Assembly (NCBI RefSeq): GCF_020042345.1
Contig: NZ_CP083387.1
Location: forward strand, 1,488,001 to 1,552,000
Source of the DNA: Arachidicoccus terrestris
GTDB lineage: Bacteria; Bacteroidota; Bacteroidia; Chitinophagales; Chitinophagaceae
DNA: 64,000 bases
Reading direction: 5' to 3'
Positions 26,374-34,906 of the stretch are shown here, in pieces. The notes beneath the pieces were generated by a model. It was not told where the DNA came from. It ran no database searches and saw nothing but the letters and a program-made list of their open reading frames with translations. The translations under genes were made by a program, and so were the position numbers. Positions within the stretch are counted from its first letter, which is position 1. Every line of letters starts with the position of its first letter.

Positions 26374-29007
26374 CTATTTACTTTCCGACCAAAGCCTTGC
26401 CCTTCTGAGTCGGTCTGTAGCCTGCAATAGTTTATCTCTCAGTTTTGGAAAATCATTTTTATGCTTCTCTAAATAAGCATTCACGGCGTTTACGGCATTA
26501 GCGCTGTTATAATTTGCGAAGATGGCACTCAAAAACCCTTTAGGGAAAAAAATCGTACCGGTATTTTGTATTTCTTCCAGGAGCTTTAATGAAGCCTTCA
26601 AATACTTTTCACTTCCAGGCTGGCGTAATGGATGATGTAAATAGGTTAGCCCGGAAAGTACTGCCCTTTCATTACTACGCCCCTTTAGATCACTTATCTC
26701 ATTAAGGAACCGTTCTCTTAACGCAGGATCACTGCTGGCGGCCTGCATAACAACCTTAAAGGTCGCCCGTTTATCTTCATTGCTGATCCTACCAAGTGCG
26801 CTATCTAATAAAACCTTATTGCTATCCATTCTGAGGGCGAGTTGCAGGGCCAGATCACTATAATCATCTTCATAAAGTCTGACACCGGCAGGAGGTTTCA
26901 TATCCAGCCATATTTTTTTCAGGCGAAGTAAGGCCTCCCTACTTTGAAATACACTGCTATAACTCTGAAAATACAATTTTCTGATGTTTGTAGCATTACT
27001 TTTACTCAGGTCCGACCAGAGCGTTTCTTCCAAGCTTGGGGCTAATTTCTGCCTTATATCCCGGGGTATAAAATCCCAATAGATTGTTTTGATATATCCT
27101 AACAACAAGCGGGTATTCAGTTCATCTTTTTCACTATGGGCCGCTTTCAGAAAGCACTGCAGCAACCGTTCCGGACGCTGCCCTTTGCCGGCAAGCATCT
27201 GTTCATATAAATTGATATAGGCACTAGCTCTTTGAAGTGGAGAACCAATCAGGTACAAATGCGTAGCCATTATGGAATCTGCCGGGAATAGGCCATAGCC
27301 CATTCCGTTAGAGTTGAATAAGATAAACAAGGGTGTTCTTTGTCCGATGGCTGCCTTTATCTCCATAGCACTACTGCTATTACGCACACCAATCACTTTT
27401 ATTCCTTTCTCATAAAAAAGTGTGATGTCAAAAATCTGAGGCCAGACAGCTGACCGGCCTTTGTTGTATTCGAGAGTTGTATCTCTTCCGGCGACCTCTT
27501 CCGGATGCTGACTGAGCGTAAGCTTTGATATCCGGCCTCCTTTTGTCTCCATCCGGTAGTCAAACACAGGCCGGCCGGCCCTTTCTACCCAGACTTTATT
27601 CCATTTGACAAGGTCCACCGGTGTCTCTTTATCAATCAGCGCAATCAGCTCCGGCCAACCCGCATTTCCATAGGCATACATTTTCAGATACTGCCGAACG
27701 CCTTTTTTAAAAGCGGCAGGCCCGGCAAGCAACTCTAACTGGCGCATCATAATAGGCGCCTTATGGTAAATAATATTACCGTATAACATGCCTGCATGCT
27801 GTAAATTTTCCAGTTTTTGCCGGATCGGTGTAGCTCCGGCCGACCGATCTTCATCAAAAGCCGCCGGATAGTGATCTAATAAAAACTTATGATTGAAAGC
27901 CGCCACTTTACCTGCTGGTCTCATACATTTATCAGCCATAAAGTTAGCAAAGACCTCTTTCATCCAGACATCGTTAAACCAACGCATCGTCACCAGATCG
28001 CCAAACCACATATGAGCCAGTTCATGGGCCAGTAGATTTGAGCGGTTGTTGACCTGACTGGCGGTAGCCACCGGATCCAAAAACAGGCTGGAGGACTGGT
28101 ATAAGATACTGCCAGGATGCTCCATTCCTCCAAACTGAAAATTCGGGATAGCGGCCATACCGAGATTATGGAAAGGATATGGCAGGCCCGTCCAGTCTTC
28201 ATAAAACCGAACGGCTTTATTAGATAAACGATACACCTCTTGAAGACTGGCCTTTATCTTAGCGGGATCTGTTTCTCGGTAAAGCAACTTGGCAACCAAA
28301 GTGTCCACTTTTCCTTTTGCCAGTTTAAACTTACCCGCAGTGAAAGCAAACAGATAAGTGCTTAACGTGTCGGAAGGCTCAAAATGTAATGTTTTCCTGC
28401 TGCCCTTTACCAAACTGTCCTGTAGATGCCCATTGGCGATCGCCTGCCAGCTGGTATCGACCTGCAGGGTAAGATCAAACACGGCCTTTAAATCAGGCTG
28501 ATCAAAACATGGAAACGCGGTACGGGCCCGGTCAGGAACAAATAATGTGTACATATAATCATCCCTTCTGTTCAAAGCTTCTTCTCCTGGCTGAAACTCA
28601 AATGAGATAGTGTTGGTGCCTTTCTGTAGCTGACCGGCATCAATAATAATATGTTCTTTCTGATAATTGGGGACAGCCTGCTGCCCGTTAATCACCATTT
28701 TCTGGAGGGAAGCCGTCCCGTTTTGCCTGAAATCTATCTGTAAAGGCACTTTCAGGCTATCTTGGTAATCAAATTGTATGGCTGACGTAGCCTGAATAGG
28801 CTCCTCTCTGTCAACAGGGATGTTGTAACTAATCTTATATTGCAAATGGCTGATCACCCGTTTTCGATACGTCGCCAGCTTTTGAGACACCCCCTGCTCC
28901 AGTTCAATTTCTTTTACTTCAGCGTTACTATGGCAGCCTGCTAAGCTATAGCCGAGTATAAGCATTACACTAGCAAAGAGAAGAAATTTAAATCTGGCGA
29001 CATTCAT
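26374..29007 (-). CDS. M1-family aminopeptidase, lipoprotein
   Basis: An 877-residue zinc metallopeptidase of family M1 that removes N-terminal amino acids from peptides. A signal peptide with lipobox (SLAGC, Cys25) places it in the periplasm or on the outer membrane. The exopeptidase motif is GGMEHPG (residues 293-299), a common variant of GAMEN in this phylum. The zinc site is HELAH (328-332) with the third ligand Glu351 in KEVFANF. The long C-terminal half is alpha-helical, as in ERAP-type M1 enzymes. rsmG lies 84 bases upstream in the same direction, so shared transcription is possible. Confidence 0.95.
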   Translation of the reverse strand: MNVARFKFLLFASVMLILGYSLAGCHSNAEVKEIELEQGVSQKLATYRKRVISHLQYKISYNIPVDREEPIQATSAIQFDYQDSLKVPLQIDFRQNGTASLQKMVINGQQAVPNYQKEHIIIDAGQLQKGTNTISFEFQPGEEALNRRDDYMYTLFVPDRARTAFPCFDQPDLKAVFDLTLQVDTSWQAIANGHLQDSLVKGSRKTLHFEPSDTLSTYLFAFTAGKFKLAKGKVDTLVAKLLYRETDPAKIKASLQEVYRLSNKAVRFYEDWTGLPYPFHNLGMAAIPNFQFGGMEHPGSILYQSSSLFLDPVATASQVNNRSNLLAHELAHMWFGDLVTMRWFNDVWMKEVFANFMADKCMRPAGKVAAFNHKFLLDHYPAAFDEDRSAGATPIRQKLENLQHAGMLYGNIIYHKAPIMMRQLELLAGPAAFKKGVRQYLKMYAYGNAGWPELIALIDKETPVDLVKWNKVWVERAGRPVFDYRMETKGGRISKLTLSQHPEEVAGRDTTLEYNKGRSAVWPQIFDITLFYEKGIKVIGVRNSSSAMEIKAAIGQRTPLFILFNSNGMGYGLFPADSIMATHLYLIGSPLQRASAYINLYEQMLAGKGQRPERLLQCFLKAAHSEKDELNTRLLLGYIKTIYWDFIPRDIRQKLAPSLEETLWSDLSKSNATNIRKLYFQSYSSVFQSREALLRLKKIWLDMKPPAGVRLYEDDYSDLALQLALRMDSNKVLLDSALGRISNEDKRATFKVVMQAASSDPALRERFLNEISDLKGRSNERAVLSGLTYLHHPLRQPGSEKYLKASLKLLEEIQNTGTIFFPKGFLSAIFANYNSANAVNAVNAYLEKHKNDFPKLRDKLLQATDRLRRARLWSESK

Positions 29008-29091
29008 GTTGAGGCATATTATAATTTAAAAGATTTATCTCAGAAAATACAGTGTTCTTGATAGGCGGTTACTCACAGAGGCCTTTTATAG

Positions 29092-29721
29092 CTATCCTTT
29101 TTTGACATGCAGTAGAAATTTATCCTGGAATATGTCTTCATCAAAGATATCTTCCAGCCTGTAAATGTGTGGCCGGAGCCCGCTTTCAGAAATCTCCTGG
29201 GCCAGATCCCCTCCTTTAAGGCAAATCAGACCATTCGGCAGTTCCTGCTCCTTAGCTTTCCTGATGAGCGGCTTGCTCCACTGCCAAAGATTCTTCAGCG
29301 AAGTAACGGCTCTGGAGACGACAAAATCAAACTGGCGGTCTTTGATATTTTCGGCTCTTGTATGTTCTATTGTAATATTTTTCAGTCCTATTTGCTGGCT
29401 GATCTCTCTAACGACGGTCAACTTCTTGTTAATAGAATCTACCATGTGAAAGGATACTTCAGGAAAGAAAATGGCCAGTGGAATTCCTGGAAATCCGCCG
29501 CCGCAGCCTATGTCAATGATTTTAGTGCCTGCTTTGAACTCTATAACCGCAGCAATACTGAGCGAATGAAGGATATGACGGATGTACAGGCTGTCGATGT
29601 CTTTTCTGGAAATTACATTGATCTTTTCATTCCACTGGGGGTATAATTTACCCAAGGCTTCAAACTGAAGGGCCTGTTCCGCTGTAAAGCCAGAAAAATA
29701 TTGCTGAAGTACTTCTACCAT
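29092..29721 (-). CDS. rsmG: 16S rRNA (guanine-N7)-methyltransferase RsmG
   Basis: RsmG methylates N7 of G527 in 16S rRNA with S-adenosylmethionine. The SAM-binding loop is IIDIGCGGGFPGIPLAIFFP; VVSRAVTSLKNL and the C-terminal GLICLKGG are further family motifs. The ATG at 29721 (MVEVLQQYFSGFT) is preferred to an upstream start at 29778 because the latter would overlap the gmhB-like gene, while this one leaves a 10-base gap. The resulting 209 residues fit the family. It is the last member of a cluster from dxr to rsmG. Confidence 0.95.
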   Translation of the reverse strand: MVEVLQQYFSGFTAEQALQFEALGKLYPQWNEKINVISRKDIDSLYIRHILHSLSIAAVIEFKAGTKIIDIGCGGGFPGIPLAIFFPEVSFHMVDSINKKLTVVREISQQIGLKNITIEHTRAENIKDRQFDFVVSRAVTSLKNLWQWSKPLIRKAKEQELPNGLICLKGGDLAQEISESGLRPHIYRLEDIFDEDIFQDKFLLHVKKG

Positions 29722-29731
29722 AAATAAACGT

Positions 29732-30358
29732 TTAATGAGATGGTCGGGTGATTTTGTTATTTTTAATACTATCAGCAAAAGCCTTCAGGCTGTTATAATT
29801 AAAATCGCTGATCGGTCGGCCTTCCTTGGTGGGCGCCTCATCAATGGTCGTATGTAAAAACACTTTATAGCCGATATGTGCATTCAGCGCAAACTCCATA
29901 TCAGAGGGATTATTGCCGACCATGATAGATTTCTGAAGATTAATTTGCGGATAGTCCTCCATAGCAGCTATTGCCATTCCGGGATTAGGTTTTCTTAACG
30001 GGTCACTGTCATAAAGTTCCTTGGCGTAATAAAAGTGATCAACCCTTCCGCCGGCAGGTGTAATTTGTTCCAGTAAATACCTGTGAATATCTGCCAGCCC
30101 TTGCTCCGTGAGCAGACCTCTGCCGATACAGCGTTGATTGGTACAGATCACGATCTTTCCAAATTGCTTTGCAAACTGCGCCATAGCTTCTTTTACCCCT
30201 TCATATAACCTGAATTCTGAAATACTCAGGGTATATCCACCGACATGGTCTTCATTAATCACACCATCTCTATCCAAAAACAGCGTCCAGCTAGCATCAA
30301 TGGTATCGACTTGCTCTGAATGTCCCGCTATTTCTTTTTTATTTTCTGCTATATCCAT
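29732..30358 (-). CDS. gmhB: HAD-IIIA phosphatase, GmhB-like (heptose bisphosphate phosphatase)
   Basis: A 208-residue haloacid-dehalogenase phosphatase. The nucleophile motif is FLDRDGVINED (Asp29, Asp31); VICTNQRCIGRG is motif II and IMVGNNPSDMEFA is motif IV. Placement directly after gmhA suggests removal of the 7-phosphate from D-glycero-manno-heptose-1,7-bisphosphate for lipopolysaccharide or S-layer heptose. The zinc-binding Cys/His loop of Escherichia coli GmhB is not visible (the equivalent stretch reads YYAKELYDSDPLRKPNPG), so assignment within the subfamily is less certain. A histidinol-phosphatase-like role is the main alternative. Confidence 0.75.
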   Translation of the reverse strand: MDIAENKKEIAGHSEQVDTIDASWTLFLDRDGVINEDHVGGYTLSISEFRLYEGVKEAMAQFAKQFGKIVICTNQRCIGRGLLTEQGLADIHRYLLEQITPAGGRVDHFYYAKELYDSDPLRKPNPGMAIAAMEDYPQINLQKSIMVGNNPSDMEFALNAHIGYKVFLHTTIDEAPTKEGRPISDFNYNSLKAFADSIKNNKITRPSH

Positions 30359-30411
30359 TTTTTAACTAAATCCCTTATAAATCTGCTTCGTAATGATCTG
30401 TTTTATGCACA

Positions 30412-30996
30412 TTATCTACCCTGGCCAAATATATTTTCTTCTACCAACTGGCAGATAATGTGTCCGATAAGAATATGGGACTCCTGAATCCGGGGTGTGT
30501 CCGTTGCCGGTACATTAAAGAGAATATCACTTAAGGCTTTGATGGCACCACCGCTTTCCCCTGTGAGACCAATTGTCACCACTTCTGCCGCCCGAGCCGA
30601 TTCAAAAGCCTTTATGATGTTACGGGAGTTGCCTGATGTACTCAGCCCTATCAGTATATCTCCCGGATATGTAAGTCCCTCAATCAACCGGGAATAAATA
30701 TCATCAAAATGATAATCATTAGCCACAGCGGTCAGATAGGAGGTATTACAGTGAAAAGCTTCAGCCGGCAACGCTTTACGGTTCAGATAGAAACGGCCCG
30801 AGAACTCGGCAGCCAGGTGCTGCGCATCAGCAGCACTACCGCCATTACCGCAAAACCAAACTTTCCTGCCTGCCTCAAATGCCCGTGTGATCATATCCAC
30901 CGCCTCCTGGATTCTGGCTAAAAAAGCGTCGTCAGCCAATATCTGCTGCTTGACGGCAATGGACCTGCTGATACAATCCTGTATAATTGATTTCAT
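30412..30996 (-). CDS. gmhA: Phosphoheptose isomerase
   Basis: GmhA converts sedoheptulose-7-phosphate to D-glycero-D-manno-heptose-7-phosphate, the first committed step of heptose synthesis. The 194-residue SIS-domain protein has the motif VWFCGNGGSAADAQHLAAEF, the active-site region NRKALPAEAFHCNTSYLTAVAND, and IGLSTSGNSRNI. The length is normal. The gmhB-like gene follows after 53 bases, and a glycosyltransferase precedes it by 58 bases, which fits surface polysaccharide work. Confidence 0.94.
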   Translation of the reverse strand: MKSIIQDCISRSIAVKQQILADDAFLARIQEAVDMITRAFEAGRKVWFCGNGGSAADAQHLAAEFSGRFYLNRKALPAEAFHCNTSYLTAVANDYHFDDIYSRLIEGLTYPGDILIGLSTSGNSRNIIKAFESARAAEVVTIGLTGESGGAIKALSDILFNVPATDTPRIQESHILIGHIICQLVEENIFGQGR

Positions 30997-31054
30997 GGTT
31001 TAACATTTTGGAATGGTACACTAAATGGACCAGCCCGGAGGGGCTTCATTTTAC

Positions 31055-32176
31055 TTATTTTATCAACGACAGAATCGCCTCTGAGAACCTGGCCCAGCTA
31101 TAACGCTTTTTTTCTTCTTTGAGGTGAGGCAAAAAATATGCCTCTCCCCTATTGTAAAGTTGTTCGATACCAGCTGCAACAGACTCGGGTGTCGGTTTTG
31201 TAACAACACCCACCTGATCATCCGGCACCAGATCAGGCAACCCACCGACATTAGTGACCAACATTGGCTTCTCAAAATGATACGCCAGTGGCGTCACCCC
31301 GCTTTGCGTTGCATCCCGGTATGGCTGTATGACAAAATCCACCGCACTCAGATACCACCGCACATCACTATCCGCAATAAATCCAGTCCGCATAATGAGT
31401 TGGTCCTCGATACCGAGTTCCCTGATCAGCTTTTCATATTCCTCTCTGCCGCCGTAATATTCTCCTGCAACCAATAGCCTGGGGATAATCCTGCTGTTTT
31501 TGTCTTTCAGGCATTTCATGGCTTTTAACAAAATATCCAATCCTTTATACTTTCGGATAAAGCCAAAAAACAATATAATGGGTTCATCGGGCAAATGTAA
31601 TTGCAGCCGGGCTTCTTGCTTGTTTGCGGGCTCCCCGAAATTATCAAATAAAGGATGCACCACTAATCTGGATGGTTTATCCGTAAATTGACGCAAATCC
31701 TTCTCTACTGAATCGCTCATAGTAATAAAGCCATCCACCGGTTTTATAAAATATCTGGTCAATAGCGTATCACCCGGCCTTTTTTCGTGTGGGATAACAT
31801 TATCCGTGATACAGACAACTTTGGTGTGTCCATTCTTTTTAACTTGTCTTAGAATACTGCCCTGGCAGGCACCCATGTAAGGAATCCAATACCTGACGAT
31901 GATCAAATCGGGTCTCAGCCGCTGAAGTGCTTTACCAACTTTGCGCCAATTGAGCGGATTAACTGAATTGATGACCACTTTTATATCCAGATCACGGGGT
32001 GCAGGTTCATCGCTATATTGAGAGGTACCGGGGAATAGAAATCCGGGATATTGCAAACTATAGGTATACATTTCTACTTGATGCCCTTCCACCATAAATT
32101 GTCTGGCCAAACGCTGATCAAAATTGGCCAGACCTCCCCTGAGCGGATATGCAGGACCCAGTATTACAATATGCAT
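31055..32176 (-). CDS. Glycosyltransferase, family 4 type (GT-B fold)
   Basis: A 373-residue GT-B glycosyltransferase. The N-terminal loop ILGPAYPLRGGLANFDQRLA and the C-terminal donor site with FFGFIRKYKGLDILLKAM, then VIQPYRDATQSGVTPLAYHF and VTNVGGLPDLV are typical of retaining family 4 enzymes (the E-x7-E motif is replaced by Q-P-Y-x8-V-T-P). No membrane segment. It should transfer an activated sugar to a lipid or sugar acceptor; donor and acceptor cannot be told. It sits between rseP (17 bases) and gmhA (58 bases), so a role in cell-surface glycans is likely. Confidence 0.9.
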   Translation of the reverse strand: MHIVILGPAYPLRGGLANFDQRLARQFMVEGHQVEMYTYSLQYPGFLFPGTSQYSDEPAPRDLDIKVVINSVNPLNWRKVGKALQRLRPDLIIVRYWIPYMGACQGSILRQVKKNGHTKVVCITDNVIPHEKRPGDTLLTRYFIKPVDGFITMSDSVEKDLRQFTDKPSRLVVHPLFDNFGEPANKQEARLQLHLPDEPIILFFGFIRKYKGLDILLKAMKCLKDKNSRIIPRLLVAGEYYGGREEYEKLIRELGIEDQLIMRTGFIADSDVRWYLSAVDFVIQPYRDATQSGVTPLAYHFEKPMLVTNVGGLPDLVPDDQVGVVTKPTPESVAAGIEQLYNRGEAYFLPHLKEEKKRYSWARFSEAILSLIK

Positions 32177-32193
32177 ACACTAAATAGTTGAGC

Positions 32194-33537
32194 CTATTTA
32201 AAAAGCCTGAATATATCATTGCCAAATGCAAAGACCATAAGGGCCAATATGATGATCATGCCTACCGTCTGTGCATATTCCATAAACTTTTCACCCGGTT
32301 TGCGGCCCGTGATCATCTCATAGATACAGAATAAGGCATGCCCGCCATCGAGTGCCGGAATGGGCAGTAAGTTCATAATCGCCAGAATCATGGATAAAAA
32401 AGCCGTCAGCGACCAGAAAGCCTGCCAGTCCCAGGTAGCGGGAAACAGATTGGCAATACCCACCGGTCCGCTCATACCTTCGGAGAGATTCACCTTACCG
32501 CCGAACAGTATTTTCAGCTGTTTCACGTAGGAGCCGAGCATCCTGCATCCTTTCGCCACTCCGGCAGGCAGGGCTTCCAGGAAGGTATAATGGACAATAA
32601 AGGGAGGTTCAGCCCTGACATAGACCCCCATTGTCCCTTCCTCAGAGACATGAACACTTAAATTGGCTGTATCACCGCCCCGCAATACAGACACTTCCAC
32701 CTGCTGGCCTTTCGCCGCTTTTGTCGGCTGTGTCACCTGATCCCAGAACTCTACAGGCTGTCCGTTGAAAGCAACGACCTTATCTCCTTTTTTAAGTCCG
32801 GCCATTTCTGCAGGCGAACCAGCTAACACAGAATCTAATGCGGGAACCTTTTTTCTAAAGTCATCAGCACCCAGAAAATGCAGATGTTTATTAATAATTG
32901 TAGAAGTCAGGTCTGCCGGCAAGGATACCTCAACCGGTTTTCCGTCTCTCAATACTTGAATGGTTTTTACGTCATCCAGTAATATCTTCAGTGGAATATC
33001 TTCAAAATGCGCCACTTTTTTGCCGTCCAAGGTCAGTATTTTATCACCACTGCGCAATCCTACAGACTGCGCCAATGAATCGGCTACGATTCCATACTGA
33101 AGGCTGTCCGTCGGGCGGTAAGCATCTCCCCATTTCCAGAGCATCATGGAATAAATAAAAAAGCCCAGCAGGATATTAACGATAATACCGGCCAGCATGA
33201 TGATCAGGCGCTGCCAGGCAGGCTTGCTCCTGAATTCATACGGCTTGGCAGGCTCAGCCATCTGTGCCTTATCCATGCTTTCGTCGATCATTCCGGAGAT
33301 CTTTACATACCCACCTAAGGGCACCCAGCCAATCCCATATTCCGTATCGCCGATTTTCTTTTTTACCAGAGAAAACCAGGGATCAAAGAACAGATAGAAT
33401 TTTTCGACGCGGCACTTGAACCATCTGGCCGTTATATAATGACCAAATTCATGGAGGACCACTAAAATGGAAAGAGATAAAATAAGTTGGGCAGCTTTTA
33501 TTCCGACAGTTGCCCAGTCTATAGCTAAAAGTGTCAT
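32194..33537 (-). CDS. rseP: Site-2 protease RseP
   Basis: A 447-residue intramembrane zinc metalloprotease that cuts anti-sigma factors or other membrane proteins. The zinc motif HEFGH lies at residues 29-33 in the first membrane helix, and the second ligand is in PIPALDGGH (Asp about 397). Two PDZ-like domains follow in the periplasmic part (YGIVADSLAQSVGLRSGDKI, then DSVLAGSPAEMAGLKKGDKV). Four membrane helices fit the family. It lies 35 bases behind dxr, an order kept in many bacteria. Confidence 0.96.
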   Translation of the reverse strand: MTLLAIDWATVGIKAAQLILSLSILVVLHEFGHYITARWFKCRVEKFYLFFDPWFSLVKKKIGDTEYGIGWVPLGGYVKISGMIDESMDKAQMAEPAKPYEFRSKPAWQRLIIMLAGIIVNILLGFFIYSMMLWKWGDAYRPTDSLQYGIVADSLAQSVGLRSGDKILTLDGKKVAHFEDIPLKILLDDVKTIQVLRDGKPVEVSLPADLTSTIINKHLHFLGADDFRKKVPALDSVLAGSPAEMAGLKKGDKVVAFNGQPVEFWDQVTQPTKAAKGQQVEVSVLRGGDTANLSVHVSEEGTMGVYVRAEPPFIVHYTFLEALPAGVAKGCRMLGSYVKQLKILFGGKVNLSEGMSGPVGIANLFPATWDWQAFWSLTAFLSMILAIMNLLPIPALDGGHALFCIYEMITGRKPGEKFMEYAQTVGMIIILALMVFAFGNDIFRLFK

Positions 33538-33572
33538 GTAGATTGCGAAGTAATGATAAAATTAAGTTTTGA

Positions 33573-34730
33573 TTACATATTAACCAATGTGGCTGCAAAA
33601 TTACGGGCTTCCCCATCAGTTTCAAAGTAATCTTCCAGGGTAGGCCTTTCAATAAAACTGATTTTCGCCATAGTTTTTTCAATCACGTCAGTCATTTCCA
33701 AAAAGCCAATTCGGTTATGCAAAAAGGCATAAACCGCTAACTCATTGGCTGCGTTTACGATACAAGGTAAATTACCTCCCTTATTCAGGGCTTCTGAGGC
33801 CAGGGCCAGGTTCCGGAAAGTCTTCAGGTCTGGTTTCTCAAAATGTAAGGCGTCGGGCTTTAGGAAGTCATATCGGGGGAATTTTGACTGAATCCTATGT
33901 GGAAAACTCATTGCATACTGGATAGGCACCTTCATATTGGGCAGTCCCATCTGAGCTTTAATACTGCCGTCTTCGAATTCCACCATGGAGTGGATGATAC
34001 TTTCCGGGTGAACAATGACATGGATCTGTTGAGGCGTCAGGTTGAACAACCATTTGGCTTCGATCATTTCCAGGCCCTTATTCATCAAAGTGGCAGAGTC
34101 TATGGAGATTTTCGCCCCCATCTGCCAATTAGGATGTTGCAGCGCATGCTCTCGCTTCACATTGACCAGGTAATTTGGCTTTCTGCCCAGAAACGGCCCT
34201 CCGCTGGCAGTCAGGATAATCCGGTCGATTTTATTGCGCCCTTCTCCTACAAGGCACTGAAATATAGCTGAATGTTCGCTGTCCACGGGGATGATGGGCA
34301 CCCTGTTCTCGGCGGCCGTACGCATGACGATATCTCCTGCAACCACTAATGTCTCTTTATTGGCCAGCCCTACGGGCTTACCGATCTGAATGGCTTTTAG
34401 CGTGGGCTTTAATCCTGCAAAGCCTACAATACCGGCAATCATCAGGTCATAGGCGTCCATCCCAGCTACATCGGTCAATGCCTGTTCACCTGCAAAAACC
34501 TTGGTATTGGTCTGGATAAGGGCTGTCTGTACTGCGGAAAACTGGCTTTCATCTGCTATCACCACAATATTAGGATCGTATTTAAGCGCCTGCTCGATTA
34601 GCAGATCCGCATTGGTAGATGCAGTCAGTATCTCAGCTGAAAAGAGTTCAGGATTTTCATCAATGATTTCCAGGGTCTGCTTACCTATCGAACCGGTAGA
34701 GCCAAATATTGCAATACGTCTTTTTTGCAT
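33573..34730 (-). CDS. dxr: 1-deoxy-D-xylulose 5-phosphate reductoisomerase
   Basis: Dxr turns deoxyxylulose phosphate into 2-C-methyl-D-erythritol 4-phosphate with NADPH, the first committed step of the non-mevalonate isoprenoid pathway. The 385-residue protein shows the NADPH loop RIAIFGSTGSIGKQTLEII, the conserved GLANKETLVVAG, the metal-binding PVDSEHSAIFQCL, and LTASGGPFLGR. The length is normal. rseP follows in the same direction. Confidence 0.97.
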   Translation of the reverse strand: MQKRRIAIFGSTGSIGKQTLEIIDENPELFSAEILTASTNADLLIEQALKYDPNIVVIADESQFSAVQTALIQTNTKVFAGEQALTDVAGMDAYDLMIAGIVGFAGLKPTLKAIQIGKPVGLANKETLVVAGDIVMRTAAENRVPIIPVDSEHSAIFQCLVGEGRNKIDRIILTASGGPFLGRKPNYLVNVKREHALQHPNWQMGAKISIDSATLMNKGLEMIEAKWLFNLTPQQIHVIVHPESIIHSMVEFEDGSIKAQMGLPNMKVPIQYAMSFPHRIQSKFPRYDFLKPDALHFEKPDLKTFRNLALASEALNKGGNLPCIVNAANELAVYAFLHNRIGFLEMTDVIEKTMAKISFIERPTLEDYFETDGEARNFAATLVNM

Positions 34731-34810
34731 AATTTTCAGGGATGCAGGATTAATAATACCTCGTTTTTACGAATGGTTGTAAAGATATTGGTTTTAGGTC
34801 TAAATAGAAA

Positions 34811-34838
34811 ATCGCCCCACTGGACTACCTCCGGCGAT
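34811..34838 (-). terminator. Terminator of the GH3-like gene
   Basis: On the minus strand ATCGCC (34838-34833) and GGCGAT (34816-34811) form a stem followed by TTTTCT. It lies about 70 bases past the stop at 34907 and upstream of dxr. Confidence 0.6.
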
Positions 34839-34906
34839 CAGTGACTTGCTCACTTGCAGGGATTTTTCCTAAAAATATTCCATAAAAACCAAGGTTTCTA
34901 CATAAG

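Noticed and set aside
29167-29646. 159-codon frame opposite rsmG
   Set aside because: It is antisense to a well-supported gene, and the peptide matches no family.
31014-31054. Short AGCCC/GGGCT hairpin behind the glycosyltransferase gene
   Set aside because: The stem is five bases and lies between co-directional genes only 58 bases apart; too weak for a terminator.
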